A stretch of DNA of 35,183 bases. It comes from an uncultured Acidimicrobiaceae bacterium (lineage in GTDB: Bacteria > Actinomycetota > Acidimicrobiia > Acidimicrobiales > SZUA-35). The stretch is from assembly GCA_947259095.1 (NCBI GenBank), contig CAMYLA010000036.1:13022-48204 (forward strand), written 5' to 3'. Shown here one piece after another: positions 22,865 to 31,877 of this stretch (positions are counted from its first letter, which is position 1; every line of letters starts with the position of its first letter). The notes below the pieces were generated by a model that did no database searches, was not told the DNA's origin, and worked only from the letters and a program-made list of their open reading frames with translations. Position numbers and translations under genes: made by a program.

Positions 22865-23476
22865 GTGGTCGAGCAGAGCAGATGGATAGCCAAAACGCTG
22901 GAGGACCCCAACCACTCGAACTGGTATGTCGAGCGGTTTCGGGCCAAGGCTGCGGCCGGTGAGGACCTCGCCGGGGAGGCCAGGTTCGTCAATGCGCTGG
23001 CCCCGCCGGCGGCTCGGATTCTCGACGCCGGCTGTGGACCCGGTCGGGTCGGTGGTGCGCTCTTCGGGTTCGGCCACGATGTGGTCGGGGTCGATGTTGA
23101 CCCGGTGCTGATCGGGGCCGCCGAGGAGGACCACCCCGGTCCCCGATGGATCGTCGGCGACCTTGCCGAGCTCGACCTGGTACGACACGGCATCGACGAG
23201 GGGTTCGACGTGATCTTCGGGGCCGGCAACGTCATGACCTTCCTGGCGCCCAGCACCCGTCGGGAGGTCCTGGCCCGCCTTGGGGACCACCTGCTGCCAA
23301 CCGGGCGGCTGGCCCTCGGCTTCGGGGCAGGCAGGGACTATCCCTTCAGCGACTTCTTCGAGGATGTGTCGGCAGTCGATCTGGTCGTGGACCTGACCCT
23401 TGCCACCTGGGATCTCCGCCCGTTCGACGATGAGTCGGAGTTTCTGGTCTCGGTGCTGCGGCGGCCAAGCAAGTGA
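22865..23476 (+). CDS. Class I SAM-dependent methyltransferase
   Basis: This 203-residue methyltransferase is read from GTG 22865, since GGGAGG lies just upstream and the extension from 22835 overlaps it. Motif I is ARILDAGCGPGRVG, the acidic end of strand 2 is VVGVDVDP, and motif II-like DVIFGAGNVMTFL follows, with a glycine-rich LLPTGRLALGFGAGRDY beyond. The N-terminus NHSNWYVERFRAKAAAGEDLAGEARF is typical of small Actinobacteria methyltransferases. Substrate unknown. It is monocistronic and convergent with the reductase gene. Confidence 0.9.
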   Translation: MVEQSRWIAKTLEDPNHSNWYVERFRAKAAAGEDLAGEARFVNALAPPAARILDAGCGPGRVGGALFGFGHDVVGVDVDPVLIGAAEEDHPGPRWIVGDLAELDLVRHGIDEGFDVIFGAGNVMTFLAPSTRREVLARLGDHLLPTGRLALGFGAGRDYPFSDFFEDVSAVDLVVDLTLATWDLRPFDDESEFLVSVLRRPSK

Positions 23477-23538
23477 TCACAGCCAAGACACAACGATAGG
23501 GCGCAAGTTCCGGTGCCGCCGTGTCGGCTGAGCCGCCA

Positions 23539-24519
23539 TCAGGCGACCTCGGCCACCGCCACCAGCTGCTCGACCTCCTCAAGGGGCACCGAGCCGGGCC
23601 GCCTACCCTCGCTGGCGAGCTGATTGGCGAGCTGCTGGAGGACCTGGTTCACCGGTGTCGCCACGCCGTGGCGCCGTCCCAGCAGGACGATCTCACCGTT
23701 GAGATAGTCGGCCTCGATCGAACCACTGCCCCTGGCCAGGCTCTGCCACGACGAGCTGCCACCACGGTCGTGGCCCTCGACGGCCACGGTCTCGAAGCCG
23801 GCACGCCGGTCTGCCACCTGCTGTTGCGTTGCCACATCGATCCCGGCCACCGAGAAGACCTCCAGCGCCTCGCGAGCCGCTCGCTTGGCCAGGTCCGAGC
23901 TCCGGCTGGCCCGTCCGCTGACCGCGTCGAGGGCATTGCCGGTGTTCATCCGCAGCTTGGCGTACTTGTATCGCATGATGGCCTGGTCGGCCCGGGACCG
24001 GAACCCGGAGGCCTCGAGATCGGCGGCCACTCGCTCGGTTGTGTCGTCGACCCCCTCGGGGTATCGGCCGATGTCGAGCACCCCGTAGACCGGCGAACCG
24101 CTTCCAACCACGACGCCGGGGTCCAGGTGGGTGCCCGGCAGGTAGACGGCGATCCCGTGAACGTTGGCGAAGCGACGGAGGGCCCGGCGCTCGTTCTCCA
24201 CCCCGTTCTGCGCACAGACCACGGCCATGCCGGGCGGGGCGCAGCGGGCAAGGCGGTCCAGCGCAGGCTCGGTGTCCTGGGTCTTCATGGCCAGGATGAC
24301 CACGTCTTCGACCTCGAGGTCCAGCCGGCCGGGATCATCGGTGGCCCGTACCTCGAGTGTGTGGCGACCGGTCGCGGCGTGAAACCGAAGTCCGCCCTCC
24401 TGGATGGCCTCCAGATGCCGGCCTCGGGCGATGAGGCACACGTGGTGGCCGGCGAGCGCCAGGCCCCCACCGATGACCCCGCCAACCGCTCCCGCACCGT
24501 AGATGATGTAGCGACTCAT
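23539..24519 (-). CDS. Ketopantoate reductase family protein (PanE/ApbA-like)
   Basis: This 326-residue protein has N-terminal Rossmann YGAGAVGGVIGGGLALAG, then AMKTQDTEPALDRLA and CAQNGVENERRALRRF, which are the ketopantoate reductase NADPH domain blocks, and C-terminal helical KYAKLRMNTGNALDAVSG with the conserved Lys and Asn. ApbA/PanE enzymes reduce 2-ketopantoate to pantoate, but many paralogues act on other 2-keto acids, so panE is not asserted. ATG 24519 is the family-like start; the in-frame extension to 24675 runs through the katG terminator. It is downstream of katG on the same strand but separated by a strong hairpin. Confidence 0.85.
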   Translation of the reverse strand: MSRYIIYGAGAVGGVIGGGLALAGHHVCLIARGRHLEAIQEGGLRFHAATGRHTLEVRATDDPGRLDLEVEDVVILAMKTQDTEPALDRLARCAPPGMAVVCAQNGVENERRALRRFANVHGIAVYLPGTHLDPGVVVGSGSPVYGVLDIGRYPEGVDDTTERVAADLEASGFRSRADQAIMRYKYAKLRMNTGNALDAVSGRASRSSDLAKRAAREALEVFSVAGIDVATQQQVADRRAGFETVAVEGHDRGGSSSWQSLARGSGSIEADYLNGEIVLLGRRHGVATPVNQVLQQLANQLASEGRRPGSVPLEEVEQLVAVAEVA

Positions 24520-24582
24520 GCAGCGCCAGTGTGGCACAGCCGGCACCACCGCACCACGGAACCGGCGAGGCCGGAACGCGCC

Positions 24583-24613
24583 GGTGGGGCGCTGCGAACC
24601 GCAGCGCCCCACC
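24583..24613 (-). terminator. Strong hairpin downstream of katG
   Basis: GGTGGGGCGCTGCG, loop AAC and CGCAGCGCCCCACC make a perfect 14-bp GC-rich stem 20-50 bp beyond the katG stop. No T-run follows on the minus strand. It likely ends the katG transcript and separates it from the downstream reductase gene. Confidence 0.7.
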
Positions 24614-24632
24614 GTCAGCACAAACGACGATC

Positions 24633-26816
24633 TCAGTCGAGATCGAAGCGGTCGTTCTCCATGACCTTGACCCACCCCGAGACGAAGGCGTCGACGAACA
24701 GTTCGTCACCGCCGGCCGCACCGTATTCCTCGGCGATGGCCCGCAGCTGGCTGTTCGAGCCGAACACCAGATCCACCCGGGTGCCGGTCCACTTCAGGTC
24801 GCCGGAGGCCCGGTCGCGACCCTCGAAGGCATCCTCCGCCTCACCGACGGCCGTCCACTTGACGTCCATGTCGAGCAGGTTGGTGAAGAAATCGGTGGTC
24901 AACTGACCCGGACGATCGGTCAACACGCCGTGACCCTCGGAGCCGACATTGTTGCCGAGCACCCGGAGGCCACCGACGAGGGCGGTCATCTCCGGCGCCG
25001 AGAGGTTCAGCATGTACGCCTTGTCGATGAGCAGATGCTCGGTCGGGATCGCACCCTGCTTGGCAACGTAGTTCCGGAACCCGTCGGCCTGCGGCTCGAG
25101 GAATGCGAACGACTCGACGTCGGTGTTGTCCTGGTCGGCGTCGGTTCGCCCCGGGGTGAACGGCACGGTGATGTCGTGTCCGGCCGCCTTGGCCCCAGCC
25201 TCGACCGCCGCGGTGCCACCGAGGACGATCAGGTCGGCCAGCGACACCTGGGCGCCGCCCTTGCCGTTGAATCCGCCCTGGATCTCCTCCAGCTTGGCGA
25301 TCACGGGGGCCACGCCGGACTGTACGTTGACGTCCCAGTCGATCTGGGGCGCCAGGCGGATTCGGGCACCGTTCGCACCACCGCGATAGTCGGTGCGCCG
25401 GTAGGTCGAGGCCGAGGCCCAGGCCGTCTTGATCAGCTGTTCAGCGGTCAGACCCGAGTCGAGGATCGTGGACTTCAGCTCGGCGACGTCGGCGTCGCCG
25501 ATCAGCGCCCCTTCCTGGGCCGGCACGTTGTCCTGCCACACCAGGTCCTCGGTCGGCACCTGGGGACCGACGTAGCGGGTGTTGGGCCCCATGTCGCGGT
25601 GCAGGAGCTTGAACCAGGCCCGGGCGAACGCATCGGCCAGCTGGTCCGGGTTCTCGTGGAACCGCTTCGAGATGTCCAGGTACGCCGGGTCGGTGATCAT
25701 GGCGATATCGGCGGTCGACATGGTGGGCTTCGTCTCCGGGGCGCCGGGTTCCACCGGCGGGACCATGAAGCCCTCTTTGACTTCGGTCGGCTGCCACTGC
25801 TTGGCACCGGCGGGCGACTCGACGACCTCCCACTCGTGGGCGAAGATCGTCTCGAGATACATGTTGTCCCACGTGGTGGGTGTCGGGGTCCAGGCACCCT
25901 CGAGGCCGGAGGTGACGGTGAACTGCCCGAGACCGGTCTCGTTGGTGTTGACCCAGCCGAAGCCCTGCTCGGCCAGGCCGGCACCCTCGGGTTCGAGTCC
26001 AACGGCCTCCGGGGGGCCGTTGCCGTGCATCTTGCCGAACGTGTGCCCACCGACGGTCAGGGCGACGGTTTCCTCGTCGTTCATGGCCATCCGACCGAAC
26101 GTCTCGCGGATGTCCTGGGCCGAGCCCAACGCATCGGGGATGCCGTTCGGCCCCTCGGGGTTCACGTAGATGAGCCCCATCTGCACGGCGGCCAGCGGGT
26201 TGGCCAGCTCACGATCGCCGGAGTAGCGCTGATCACCGAGCCACTCGTTTTCCGGGCCCCAGTAGATGTCGTCCTCGGGTGCCCAGACGTCGGCCCGACC
26301 GAAGGCGAACCCGAAGGTGGTGAAGCCCATGGTCTCGAGGGCACGGTTGCCGGCGAGCACGAAGAGGTCGGCCCAGGAGATGTTCTTGCCGTACTTCTCC
26401 TTGATGGGGAGCAGCAGGCGTCGTGCCTTGTCCAGGTTGCCGTTGTCGGGCCAGGAGTTCAGCGGCGCAAATCGTTGGGCACCGGTACCGGCACCGCCAC
26501 GGCCATCGTTCACCCGGTAGGTGCCGGCGGCGTGCCAGCTCATGCGGATGAAGAACCCGCCGTAGTGACCGAAGTCGGCCGGCCACCATTCCTTGGAGTC
26601 GGTCATGAGGGCATCGACGTCCCGGTTCAGTCCGTCGAAGTCGATCTGGGCCACCGCCTCGGCGTAGTCGAAGTCGGCGCCGAACGGATTGGAGTTCGGA
26701 TGGTTCTGGTGGAGCATCCGCAGATTCAGCTGGTTCGGCCACCACTTCTCGTTTGATTGAGCCTCGTTCGAGGTGAGAGCACCCCATTCGGGTGTCTGGG
26801 TTGAGCTGTCTGTCAT
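24633..26816 (-). CDS. katG: Catalase-peroxidase
   Basis: This 727-residue bifunctional haem catalase/peroxidase is of usual KatG length. Distal catalytic Arg91, Trp94 and His95 lie in [11 protein letters not shown]; Tyr217 ([11 protein letters not shown]) and Met243 (GRMAMNDEE) complete the Trp-Tyr-Met adduct that gives catalase activity; the proximal haem ligand is His258 in [11 protein letters not shown]. The second, non-haem domain follows and ends near residue 727. AGGAG lies 5 nt before ATG 26816. The gene starts 75 bp downstream of the FurA stop, the classical furA-katG operon for peroxide defence. All key residues are intact. Confidence 0.97.
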   Translation of the reverse strand: MTDSSTQTPEWGALTSNEAQSNEKWWPNQLNLRMLHQNHPNSNPFGADFDYAEAVAQIDFDGLNRDVDALMTDSKEWWPADFGHYGGFFIRMSWHAAGTYRVNDGRGGAGTGAQRFAPLNSWPDNGNLDKARRLLLPIKEKYGKNISWADLFVLAGNRALETMGFTTFGFAFGRADVWAPEDDIYWGPENEWLGDQRYSGDRELANPLAAVQMGLIYVNPEGPNGIPDALGSAQDIRETFGRMAMNDEETVALTVGGHTFGKMHGNGPPEAVGLEPEGAGLAEQGFGWVNTNETGLGQFTVTSGLEGAWTPTPTTWDNMYLETIFAHEWEVVESPAGAKQWQPTEVKEGFMVPPVEPGAPETKPTMSTADIAMITDPAYLDISKRFHENPDQLADAFARAWFKLLHRDMGPNTRYVGPQVPTEDLVWQDNVPAQEGALIGDADVAELKSTILDSGLTAEQLIKTAWASASTYRRTDYRGGANGARIRLAPQIDWDVNVQSGVAPVIAKLEEIQGGFNGKGGAQVSLADLIVLGGTAAVEAGAKAAGHDITVPFTPGRTDADQDNTDVESFAFLEPQADGFRNYVAKQGAIPTEHLLIDKAYMLNLSAPEMTALVGGLRVLGNNVGSEGHGVLTDRPGQLTTDFFTNLLDMDVKWTAVGEAEDAFEGRDRASGDLKWTGTRVDLVFGSNSQLRAIAEEYGAAGGDELFVDAFVSGWVKVMENDRFDLD

Positions 26817-26891
26817 CGGTTCTCCTGGTGTTCGGTTGGACGGTCGGTGGATGGATATGAGGTTGGGGGTCTCCGTGAGGAGTCCGTGGGC

Positions 26892-27314
26892 TCAGGTGGT
26901 GGTAGCACTGCACTCGGGGCAGATGCCCCAGTAGATTACCTCCGCCTCGTGCACGTCGAACCGCCAGTCATCGTCTGGTGTCAGACATGGGGTGTCGCCG
27001 ACTGCGCAATCGACGTCGACCAGGCGGTCGCAGCTCCGGCAGACGAGATGGTGATGGTTGTCACCAACCCGGTCTTCGTATCTCGTCGGCGAGCCCGCGG
27101 GCTGGATCCGACGGATGATGTCGTGCTCGGCCAGAACGGTCAGGGTGTCGTACACCGATTGGCGTGAGATCGCCCCGATCTGTTGGCGGACCGTTTCAGC
27201 CACATCATTCGCACTGCTGTGCGGATTGGCCGAGACGGCCCGGAGCACGGCAAGCCGTTGCGCAGTCACCTGGAGTCCGTGGTCACGGAGCATCTCTGGA
27301 GGTTCGACGGGCAC
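26892..27314 (-). CDS. furA: Fur family transcriptional regulator of katG (FurA)
   Basis: This 140-residue metal-dependent repressor has a winged-helix DNA-binding domain ([33 protein letters not shown]) and a C-terminal dimer domain with the metal motif [11 protein letters not shown] and the terminal zinc pair CPEC. It resembles mycobacterial FurA around [12 protein letters not shown] and [13 protein letters not shown]. The start is placed at GTG 27314 ([14 protein letters not shown]), aligned to FurA length; a TTG at 27350 would add 12 residues. TTGACA, a 17-nt spacer and CAGACT end 7 nt before this GTG, suggesting a leaderless mRNA. It should sense peroxide or iron and repress furA-katG. 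Confidence 0.92.
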   Translation of the reverse strand: MPVEPPEMLRDHGLQVTAQRLAVLRAVSANPHSSANDVAETVRQQIGAISRQSVYDTLTVLAEHDIIRRIQPAGSPTRYEDRVGDNHHHLVCRSCDRLVDVDCAVGDTPCLTPDDDWRFDVHEAEVIYWGICPECSATTT

Positions 27315-27321
27315 ATTGAAC

Positions 27322-27367
27322 AGTCTGCGACGGATTCTGGACGTTGTCAATATTTGGTACTGGACAA
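27322..27367 (-). promoter_or_regulatory. furA promoter with palindromic operator-like TTGTC-N14-GACAA
   Basis: On the minus strand TTGACA (27350-27345), a 17-nt spacer and CAGACT (27327-27322) form a -35/-10 pair. TTGTC (27344-27348) and GACAA (27363-27367) are inverted arms around an AT-rich centre overlapping the -35, where Fur-type autoregulation is expected. Confidence 0.55.
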
Positions 27368-27463
27368 ATCTCAGCCCATGCGGCTCGCATCGAGACCGCC
27401 GAGATCATCACCGGCAGGCCAAGGCCAGGTCACGGTCGGGTGGGCCGTGAGAGACTTCGAACG

Positions 27464-27547
27464 ATGACCGATCAGTCCCCCTACGATGCGATCGCTGCGA
27501 CCTATGCTGCGCCAGGATGTCTGGCAGAGCGTCGAGGGAGTCCATGA
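27464..27547 (+). pseudogene. Possible N-terminal stub of a methyltransferase
   Basis: From ATG 27464 the frame reads MTDQSPYDAIAATYAAP, which resembles the start of many SAM methyltransferases (YDxIAxxY), then degenerates and stops after 27 residues. In the surrounding 27351-27634 gap a minus-strand frame also reads LAGGDMTGHVIGAMFMDSLD, not recognised. It may be a relic of a deleted gene between furA and the sulfatase. Weak evidence. Confidence 0.3.
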
Positions 27548-27634
27548 ACATGGCTCCGATGACGTGGCCGGTCATGTCCCCACCAGCCAATACCTGAGAG
27601 ATCCGCAGACCATTGGCCCTGCTCCGACGACCCT

Positions 27635-29677
27635 CTACCGCAGTCGTTCAACGAGGCGGAACTGGCCGTTGGGTTGAATGTCGACGATCGCCACGTCGTT
27701 CTGCCCATTCACCCAGTTCTCCACCGGCACCATCGCCTGGAAGAGAACACGCTCCTCGTCTTCCTCACCGAAGCTGCGGGTGAGCGAACCGACCTTGCCG
27801 TTCACCACGATCGCCAGCAACTCGCTGCCATCGGCATCACCGGTGAGTTCACCGGTGACCCTGGCGGCGAGCACGTCACCGTCCAGGTCAATCCTGTCGT
27901 AGGATTCGTGCTGGTCGAGCTTGGCCGAGAAGGGCGAAGGCTCCAGACCGGTCACGTCGATTTCATCGCCCAGGATGTCGGGGCTCGACGCCGGACGAAG
28001 CAACCATGGATCGCCGTTCGGAAACCATCGCTCGAACCGGGCCGCCACCTCCAGGTGCTCGTGGCCGTCGACGCCGTAGCTCACGTCTCCCTTGGGGCCT
28101 GCGGTCGTGCTCTCGGTACGCTCCGGGTCGGGGCCGAGCAGCGAGGCGCCGTCGGTCTTCCAGGGCAGCGTGGTCCCGAGGATCTCGGCCACCGTGGGGG
28201 CGATGTCGGTGGTGTGGGCCCGCCGATCGTCGATCACCCCGGTCGGGCCGCCGGGGGCCTTGACGAACAAGGGCACGGCGGCGACATCACCGACGGTGTC
28301 GGAAGCTATCCGGCGCTGATGGGCCACATTCTCCTTGATGGCGATGCCGTGATCGGCGACGACCACGATGGCCATGTCCTCATACATCCCGGTCCGGTCG
28401 AGGGCATCGAGGATCAGCCCCAGGGCCGTGTCGGTGTATTCCACCTGAAGCAGCATCCGCGGTGCGGCCTGGGCCAGGAGGAAGTCGTCATCGCCCCAGC
28501 CGGCTCCCGAGCGACCCGGCGCCCGTTCCACCGGCAGCGGATACCGACGACCGTCTGTCAGGAACTGCCACGGATGATGGGGCACAGCGGCGTGGAGGAA
28601 GTAGAACGGAGGACCGCCGGATCCGGGTTCGTCGATGTCGTCGACCAGTGCCTCGATGGGGCGCCTCGGATCGGCATCGTAGGCCTCACGAAAGGCGACG
28701 ATGCTGTCGAACTCGGCCAGCGACGTACCGAAGTCGGCCCAGGCTCCATCGATCGGGGGCAACCGTCCGGTCAGCGGGTCTGGCAGCAGGGCATACCCGG
28801 CCAGGATGCCGACGTCCTCCAAGAGTGGCGTGCTGGTGTTGCCGGTCGATTCGCACAGTGACTCGGGGCAAAGCTGCGTGATCGTCTCGTAGACGTGAAG
28901 ATCGCGACCCTCGGACAGCGCCACGAACAGATTCTCCGGATAGTCGGCCGTGAACGGGGCCTTCGAACTGTCGGGGTCGACGCCGGTGAGCATCGCCGGT
29001 ACGGCGAACTCGGTGGAGTCGCTGACCGTCACCGCATTGGGAAACCAGATGCCGTCGGCCGCCAGCCGGGCATAGTTCGGGAACCGGTCCTGCCGCAGAT
29101 TCCCGGAGGAGTCTATGAGTGCCGCCTCGGGAAGTTCGTCGAACACGATCATCATCACCGGGGTGCTGTTTTCCGGCAGCAGTCGGCTCGCCGCTCCGGT
29201 GCCCGAGCCCGACAAGAGCCCTCCCACCGGTGTTGCAAAGAGGAAGATCGCCAGGATGATCAGTGGGGCCGGACTGAGGAAGCGGGCAAGAAGACGGGCC
29301 GGGTCCCAGCGTTGGAAAACCCGCGCCGCCCCAAGACCGATGATGATCGCCAGCGCCGTGGCCAACGACCAATGCAGCGGAGCTCGACGGACGTACAACC
29401 AGGCAACCGAGAACGACGTCACGACGATCAGTGCCGTTCCCACCACCAAGCCGACCGCGCCCCGGAAGCTCCCGATCACAGCCACCACCAGCGGCACACC
29501 GATGGCCAGCAACAGGCCAAGACCCACGATCTCCCACCGGGAGGTGCGGCGTACAACAAAGAACTCGACGTTGCTGCTGAGCAGCTCGAGCACGGGCCAC
29601 GAAACGCCGAGGGCGGTCAACGCCAGCAGCAAGGCGAAGCGGTCGCGGCCGGCGACGACCGAAGCCTCGTCGCTCAT
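27635..29677 (-). CDS. Membrane sulfatase/phosphoethanolamine-transferase-fold protein
   Basis: This 680-residue protein has four or five N-terminal membrane segments (FALLLALTALGVSWPVLELL, EIVGLGLLLAIGVPLVVAVI, VGLVVGTALIVVTSFSVAWL, SLATALAIIIGLGAARVF, PLIILAIFLFATPVGGLL), followed by an alkaline-phosphatase-superfamily domain. Candidate metal and nucleophile positions are Asp in MMIVFDELPEAA, Thr/Ser in SDSTEFAVPAMLTG, Asp-His in VVVADHGIAI. There is no CxPxR formylglycine motif, so a transferase (LTA synthase or phosphoethanolamine type) or non-FGly hydrolase is likelier than a true sulfatase. The start at ATG 29677 overlaps the upstream methyltransferase stop (ATGA), making a coupled operon. 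Confidence 0.88.
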   Translation of the reverse strand: MSDEASVVAGRDRFALLLALTALGVSWPVLELLSSNVEFFVVRRTSRWEIVGLGLLLAIGVPLVVAVIGSFRGAVGLVVGTALIVVTSFSVAWLYVRRAPLHWSLATALAIIIGLGAARVFQRWDPARLLARFLSPAPLIILAIFLFATPVGGLLSGSGTGAASRLLPENSTPVMMIVFDELPEAALIDSSGNLRQDRFPNYARLAADGIWFPNAVTVSDSTEFAVPAMLTGVDPDSSKAPFTADYPENLFVALSEGRDLHVYETITQLCPESLCESTGNTSTPLLEDVGILAGYALLPDPLTGRLPPIDGAWADFGTSLAEFDSIVAFREAYDADPRRPIEALVDDIDEPGSGGPPFYFLHAAVPHHPWQFLTDGRRYPLPVERAPGRSGAGWGDDDFLLAQAAPRMLLQVEYTDTALGLILDALDRTGMYEDMAIVVVADHGIAIKENVAHQRRIASDTVGDVAAVPLFVKAPGGPTGVIDDRRAHTTDIAPTVAEILGTTLPWKTDGASLLGPDPERTESTTAGPKGDVSYGVDGHEHLEVAARFERWFPNGDPWLLRPASSPDILGDEIDVTGLEPSPFSAKLDQHESYDRIDLDGDVLAARVTGELTGDADGSELLAIVVNGKVGSLTRSFGEEDEERVLFQAMVPVENWVNGQNDVAIVDIQPNGQFRLVERLR

Positions 29678-31062
29678 CGCAAGGGCGTCAGGTGGAACAA
29701 CCGTCGCGTTTCGCACGGCTGTTCCGCCGCGATGGAGAAACGTTCTTCGCAGTAGCGGCGGAGGTGATCCTCGGTGTAGTCGGCGTGGACCTCATGGCGA
29801 CGCTTGTTGACGGTCAGTCGCTGGGACATTGGATCGTCCAGGGGGACCCATTCGATGACGACCTCGGCCTCCAACGTCGCCAACCAGTCGATGACCGAGG
29901 CCAGCGGGAGGTTGGCGCCGATGACGAGGTGATGGATCACGGCCAGCATCAACACGAGGTCGGGCGTTCCCCGGCCTTCCAGCGGTGCGCGCTCGGTGCC
30001 CCGCCAGCCCAGCCCGGGCGAGGGATCGGCCAGGTTCATCACCAGCGGTAGCACGTTGTTGGGCCCCTCAGTGCTGAGCTTGCGGTAGGTGTTTTCGACC
30101 GTCACCTCATCAGCATCCATGGCGACCACGACGTCGGCCATTGCGGCCACCGCGGCCGAGAAGTGGGCGTCGTTTGCCCCGACGTCCCACACCAGCCGAC
30201 GATGGTGCTGCCCTGCGACCTGGCGGACGAACGCCTCCTTGATGTCTCGTTGGTTGGCCACGTGGCCACATGACGCATAGTCGCTCCACGAGGAGGAGCC
30301 GGGTGACCATCGGGTCTTTCGGATCACCTTGCGCATGCGCTGAACGTTGCGGATGATCATGTCGGCGTTGAACCCGGCTGCCGACAGCTCGGAGCGAACG
30401 TTGCGGTCACTGCTTTTGGCGGTGGATCGTTCGGCTCGAGCCTGGAGCACGACGTCGACCAACACACCCGGTTTGAATGTTCGACGAGACCGGAGAAAAG
30501 CCCGTGCGGTGTCAGCCGAGATTCCGTCGAGCGACCCGCGAAGCAGCGGTTGAAACGGCACATCGGCGTGGGCCTGCAGGAGTAGCGGGTAGAGGAACTG
30601 TCGGCAGAACTGGCGGTATCCGAGCCACGGTTCGCCCGGCTCGTAACGGCAGAAAGATCCGACATCGGTGAAGATCGGCGACGAGCCAACGAACTGGACG
30701 TTGTATGGGGTGGCGTCCTTCATGGTGAGGCCCGATCGAAGCGCCTCCTCCAACAGATCGAGGTGCAGGAGCGCGGCGTCACGCAACATGGAAAACGACC
30801 ACTCGTACGGGTGGCTCCAGAACGGAATCCGCTGATGCTTGAGATAGGTTGTGCCGTCCTGGATCAGCTCGTCGGTGGCCACGAGCCGACCACCGGCCAC
30901 CCAGTCGGTCAGTTGTTGCGAGTCACGCAGTGCGTGCCAGCCCTCGAGGCCCTCGGACGATAGCGTGCGGTAGACGTCGCCGTCGGAGTAGAAGACTCGA
31001 CTCGCCGGGTCGCGAAACGAGCCCGGGTCGTACCATCCCCCGAGGGGCGCCTCACCGAGCAC
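29674..31062 (-). CDS. NoeA-like class I SAM-dependent methyltransferase
   Basis: This 462-residue protein has an N-terminal unit with the run SFRDPASRVFYSDGDVYRTL, IPFWSHPYEWSFSMLRDAAL and LTMKDATPYNVQFVGSSPIF, which looks protein-kinase-like in spirit (D-x4-N, then TDVGSF). A C-terminal methyltransferase domain follows with motif I LVWDVGANDAHFSAAVAAM and VVAMDADE. Proteins of this two-part plan are often annotated as NoeA-related (from memory). It probably modifies a cell-surface glycan or lipid, given the neighbouring sulfatase-fold enzyme; that is inference. It begins 3 bp after the stop of the 60-residue membrane protein and ends in an ATGA overlap with the next gene. Confidence 0.85.
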   Translation of the reverse strand: MLGEAPLGGWYDPGSFRDPASRVFYSDGDVYRTLSSEGLEGWHALRDSQQLTDWVAGGRLVATDELIQDGTTYLKHQRIPFWSHPYEWSFSMLRDAALLHLDLLEEALRSGLTMKDATPYNVQFVGSSPIFTDVGSFCRYEPGEPWLGYRQFCRQFLYPLLLQAHADVPFQPLLRGSLDGISADTARAFLRSRRTFKPGVLVDVVLQARAERSTAKSSDRNVRSELSAAGFNADMIIRNVQRMRKVIRKTRWSPGSSSWSDYASCGHVANQRDIKEAFVRQVAGQHHRRLVWDVGANDAHFSAAVAAMADVVVAMDADEVTVENTYRKLSTEGPNNVLPLVMNLADPSPGLGWRGTERAPLEGRGTPDLVLMLAVIHHLVIGANLPLASVIDWLATLEAEVVIEWVPLDDPMSQRLTVNKRRHEVHADYTEDHLRRYCEERFSIAAEQPCETRRLFHLTPLR

Positions 31063-31065
31063 GGA

Positions 31066-31248
31066 TCAGGACTCGGTAACTTGCTCCGAAGGACTCTCGG
31101 TGGCCGGGGCCGGCGCTCCCGAGCTTGCTTTCGACCTGGAGAACCGATGACCGAAAGTCTTGAAGAAAACCGCCAACCCTGCCGCTCCACCGAGAACCGT
31201 CTGAACGATGAGGCTGCCGGTGCCGGCGTCGAGATATCCGAGAATCAT
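31066..31248 (-). CDS. Small single-pass membrane protein
   Basis: This 60-residue protein has one hydrophobic segment: MILGYLDAGTGSLIVQTVLG followed by GAAGLAVFFKTFG, then a basic turn (HRFSRSK) and a polar Ser/Pro/Glu-rich tail. The opening YLDAGTGSLI resembles small membrane proteins that co-occur with the NoeA-like methyltransferase. It is 3 bp upstream of that gene, so the two are co-transcribed. Function unknown; a scaffold or anchor for the modifying enzymes is a guess. A purine-rich AAAGGG lies ahead of ATG 31248. Confidence 0.75.
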   Translation of the reverse strand: MILGYLDAGTGSLIVQTVLGGAAGLAVFFKTFGHRFSRSKASSGAPAPATESPSEQVTES

Positions 31249-31291
31249 GGTGTCGTGCCCTTTGCGTGGCCATGGGCAGTTTGCCCGTCGT

Positions 31292-31306
31292 CTAACCGGA
31301 GGTTAG
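31292..31306. promoter_or_regulatory. Palindrome CTAACC-GGA-GGTTAG in divergent promoter region
   Basis: A perfect 6-bp inverted repeat with a 3-bp centre lies between the divergent small-membrane-protein operon and the lipoprotein gene. It could be an operator or short hairpin. Confidence 0.4.
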
Positions 31307-31409
31307 TGGTAGAGCGCCGATCATGGGACGCGGGCCAACCGAACACCAGATTGAGGGACGATCCGCCTAGCCGAATTCTGACCGTGGCTCGGCGATTGTG
31401 GGTGATCGT

Positions 31410-31877
31410 ATGGCGAGACGCTGGTTGCAGGTCTTGGTGGTCACGATGTTGGTGGCGTTCTCCTGTAGCACCGACGAGGGTGCCGACACGACCGGGTCGG
31501 CTGCGTCCGAATCATCAACGACGGGGCGTAATGGCCAGGCCTCGCCGTCGACCGGAGCGAAAGGCGGATCGAACACGATCGAGAGCATCATCGGTTCGGT
31601 TCAGGCGGAGCTCGACAACAAGTTCGCCGCCTCGGATCCGCCCCCGAAGGTACTTGTGGCATTCGAATGTCGTGACCTACTCTCGACCGACGTCGACACC
31701 TCTTTGTTCTCGGCCGTTGGCCGACCACCCGCTGACGGCTTCTTCTGGTCGCTCGTGTACTGGTCGCTCGAAGGCCAACCCGACCGGATGGACGCCGGCC
31801 TGAACGGAATCCCTTGCGAGACGCTCTACGAACCTGATGTTGTCTCCGCTGTACTGGCCGAACACGCCGATGGCTGA
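31410..31877 (+). CDS. Putative lipoprotein, unknown function
   Basis: This 155-residue protein has a short export signal (MARRWLQVLVVTMLVAFSCS) whose Cys19 may be lipidated, though the box VAFSC is not canonical. It then has a Ser/Thr/Gly-rich linker and a globular part containing KVLVAFECRDLL, DGFFWSLVYWSLEG and a late GIPCETLYEP, so two Cys could form a disulfide. I do not recognise a family. GTG 31398 is an alternative start. It stands at the head of a run of small plus-strand genes in the accessory-looking end; codon use is less GC-biased than in the main block (impression). Confidence 0.62.
   Translation: MARRWLQVLVVTMLVAFSCSTDEGADTTGSAASESSTTGRNGQASPSTGAKGGSNTIESIIGSVQAELDNKFAASDPPPKVLVAFECRDLLSTDVDTSLFSAVGRPPADGFFWSLVYWSLEGQPDRMDAGLNGIPCETLYEPDVVSAVLAEHADG

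Noticed and set aside
24520..24675. N-terminal extension of the ketopantoate-reductase-like protein
   Set aside because: It runs through the katG terminator hairpin and into the katG 3' end; family N-terminus is at 24519.
31301..31330. tRNA-like GTGGTAGAGC run
   Set aside because: It resembles a D-arm, but no T-arm GTTCGA, acceptor stem or anticodon arm is found around it.
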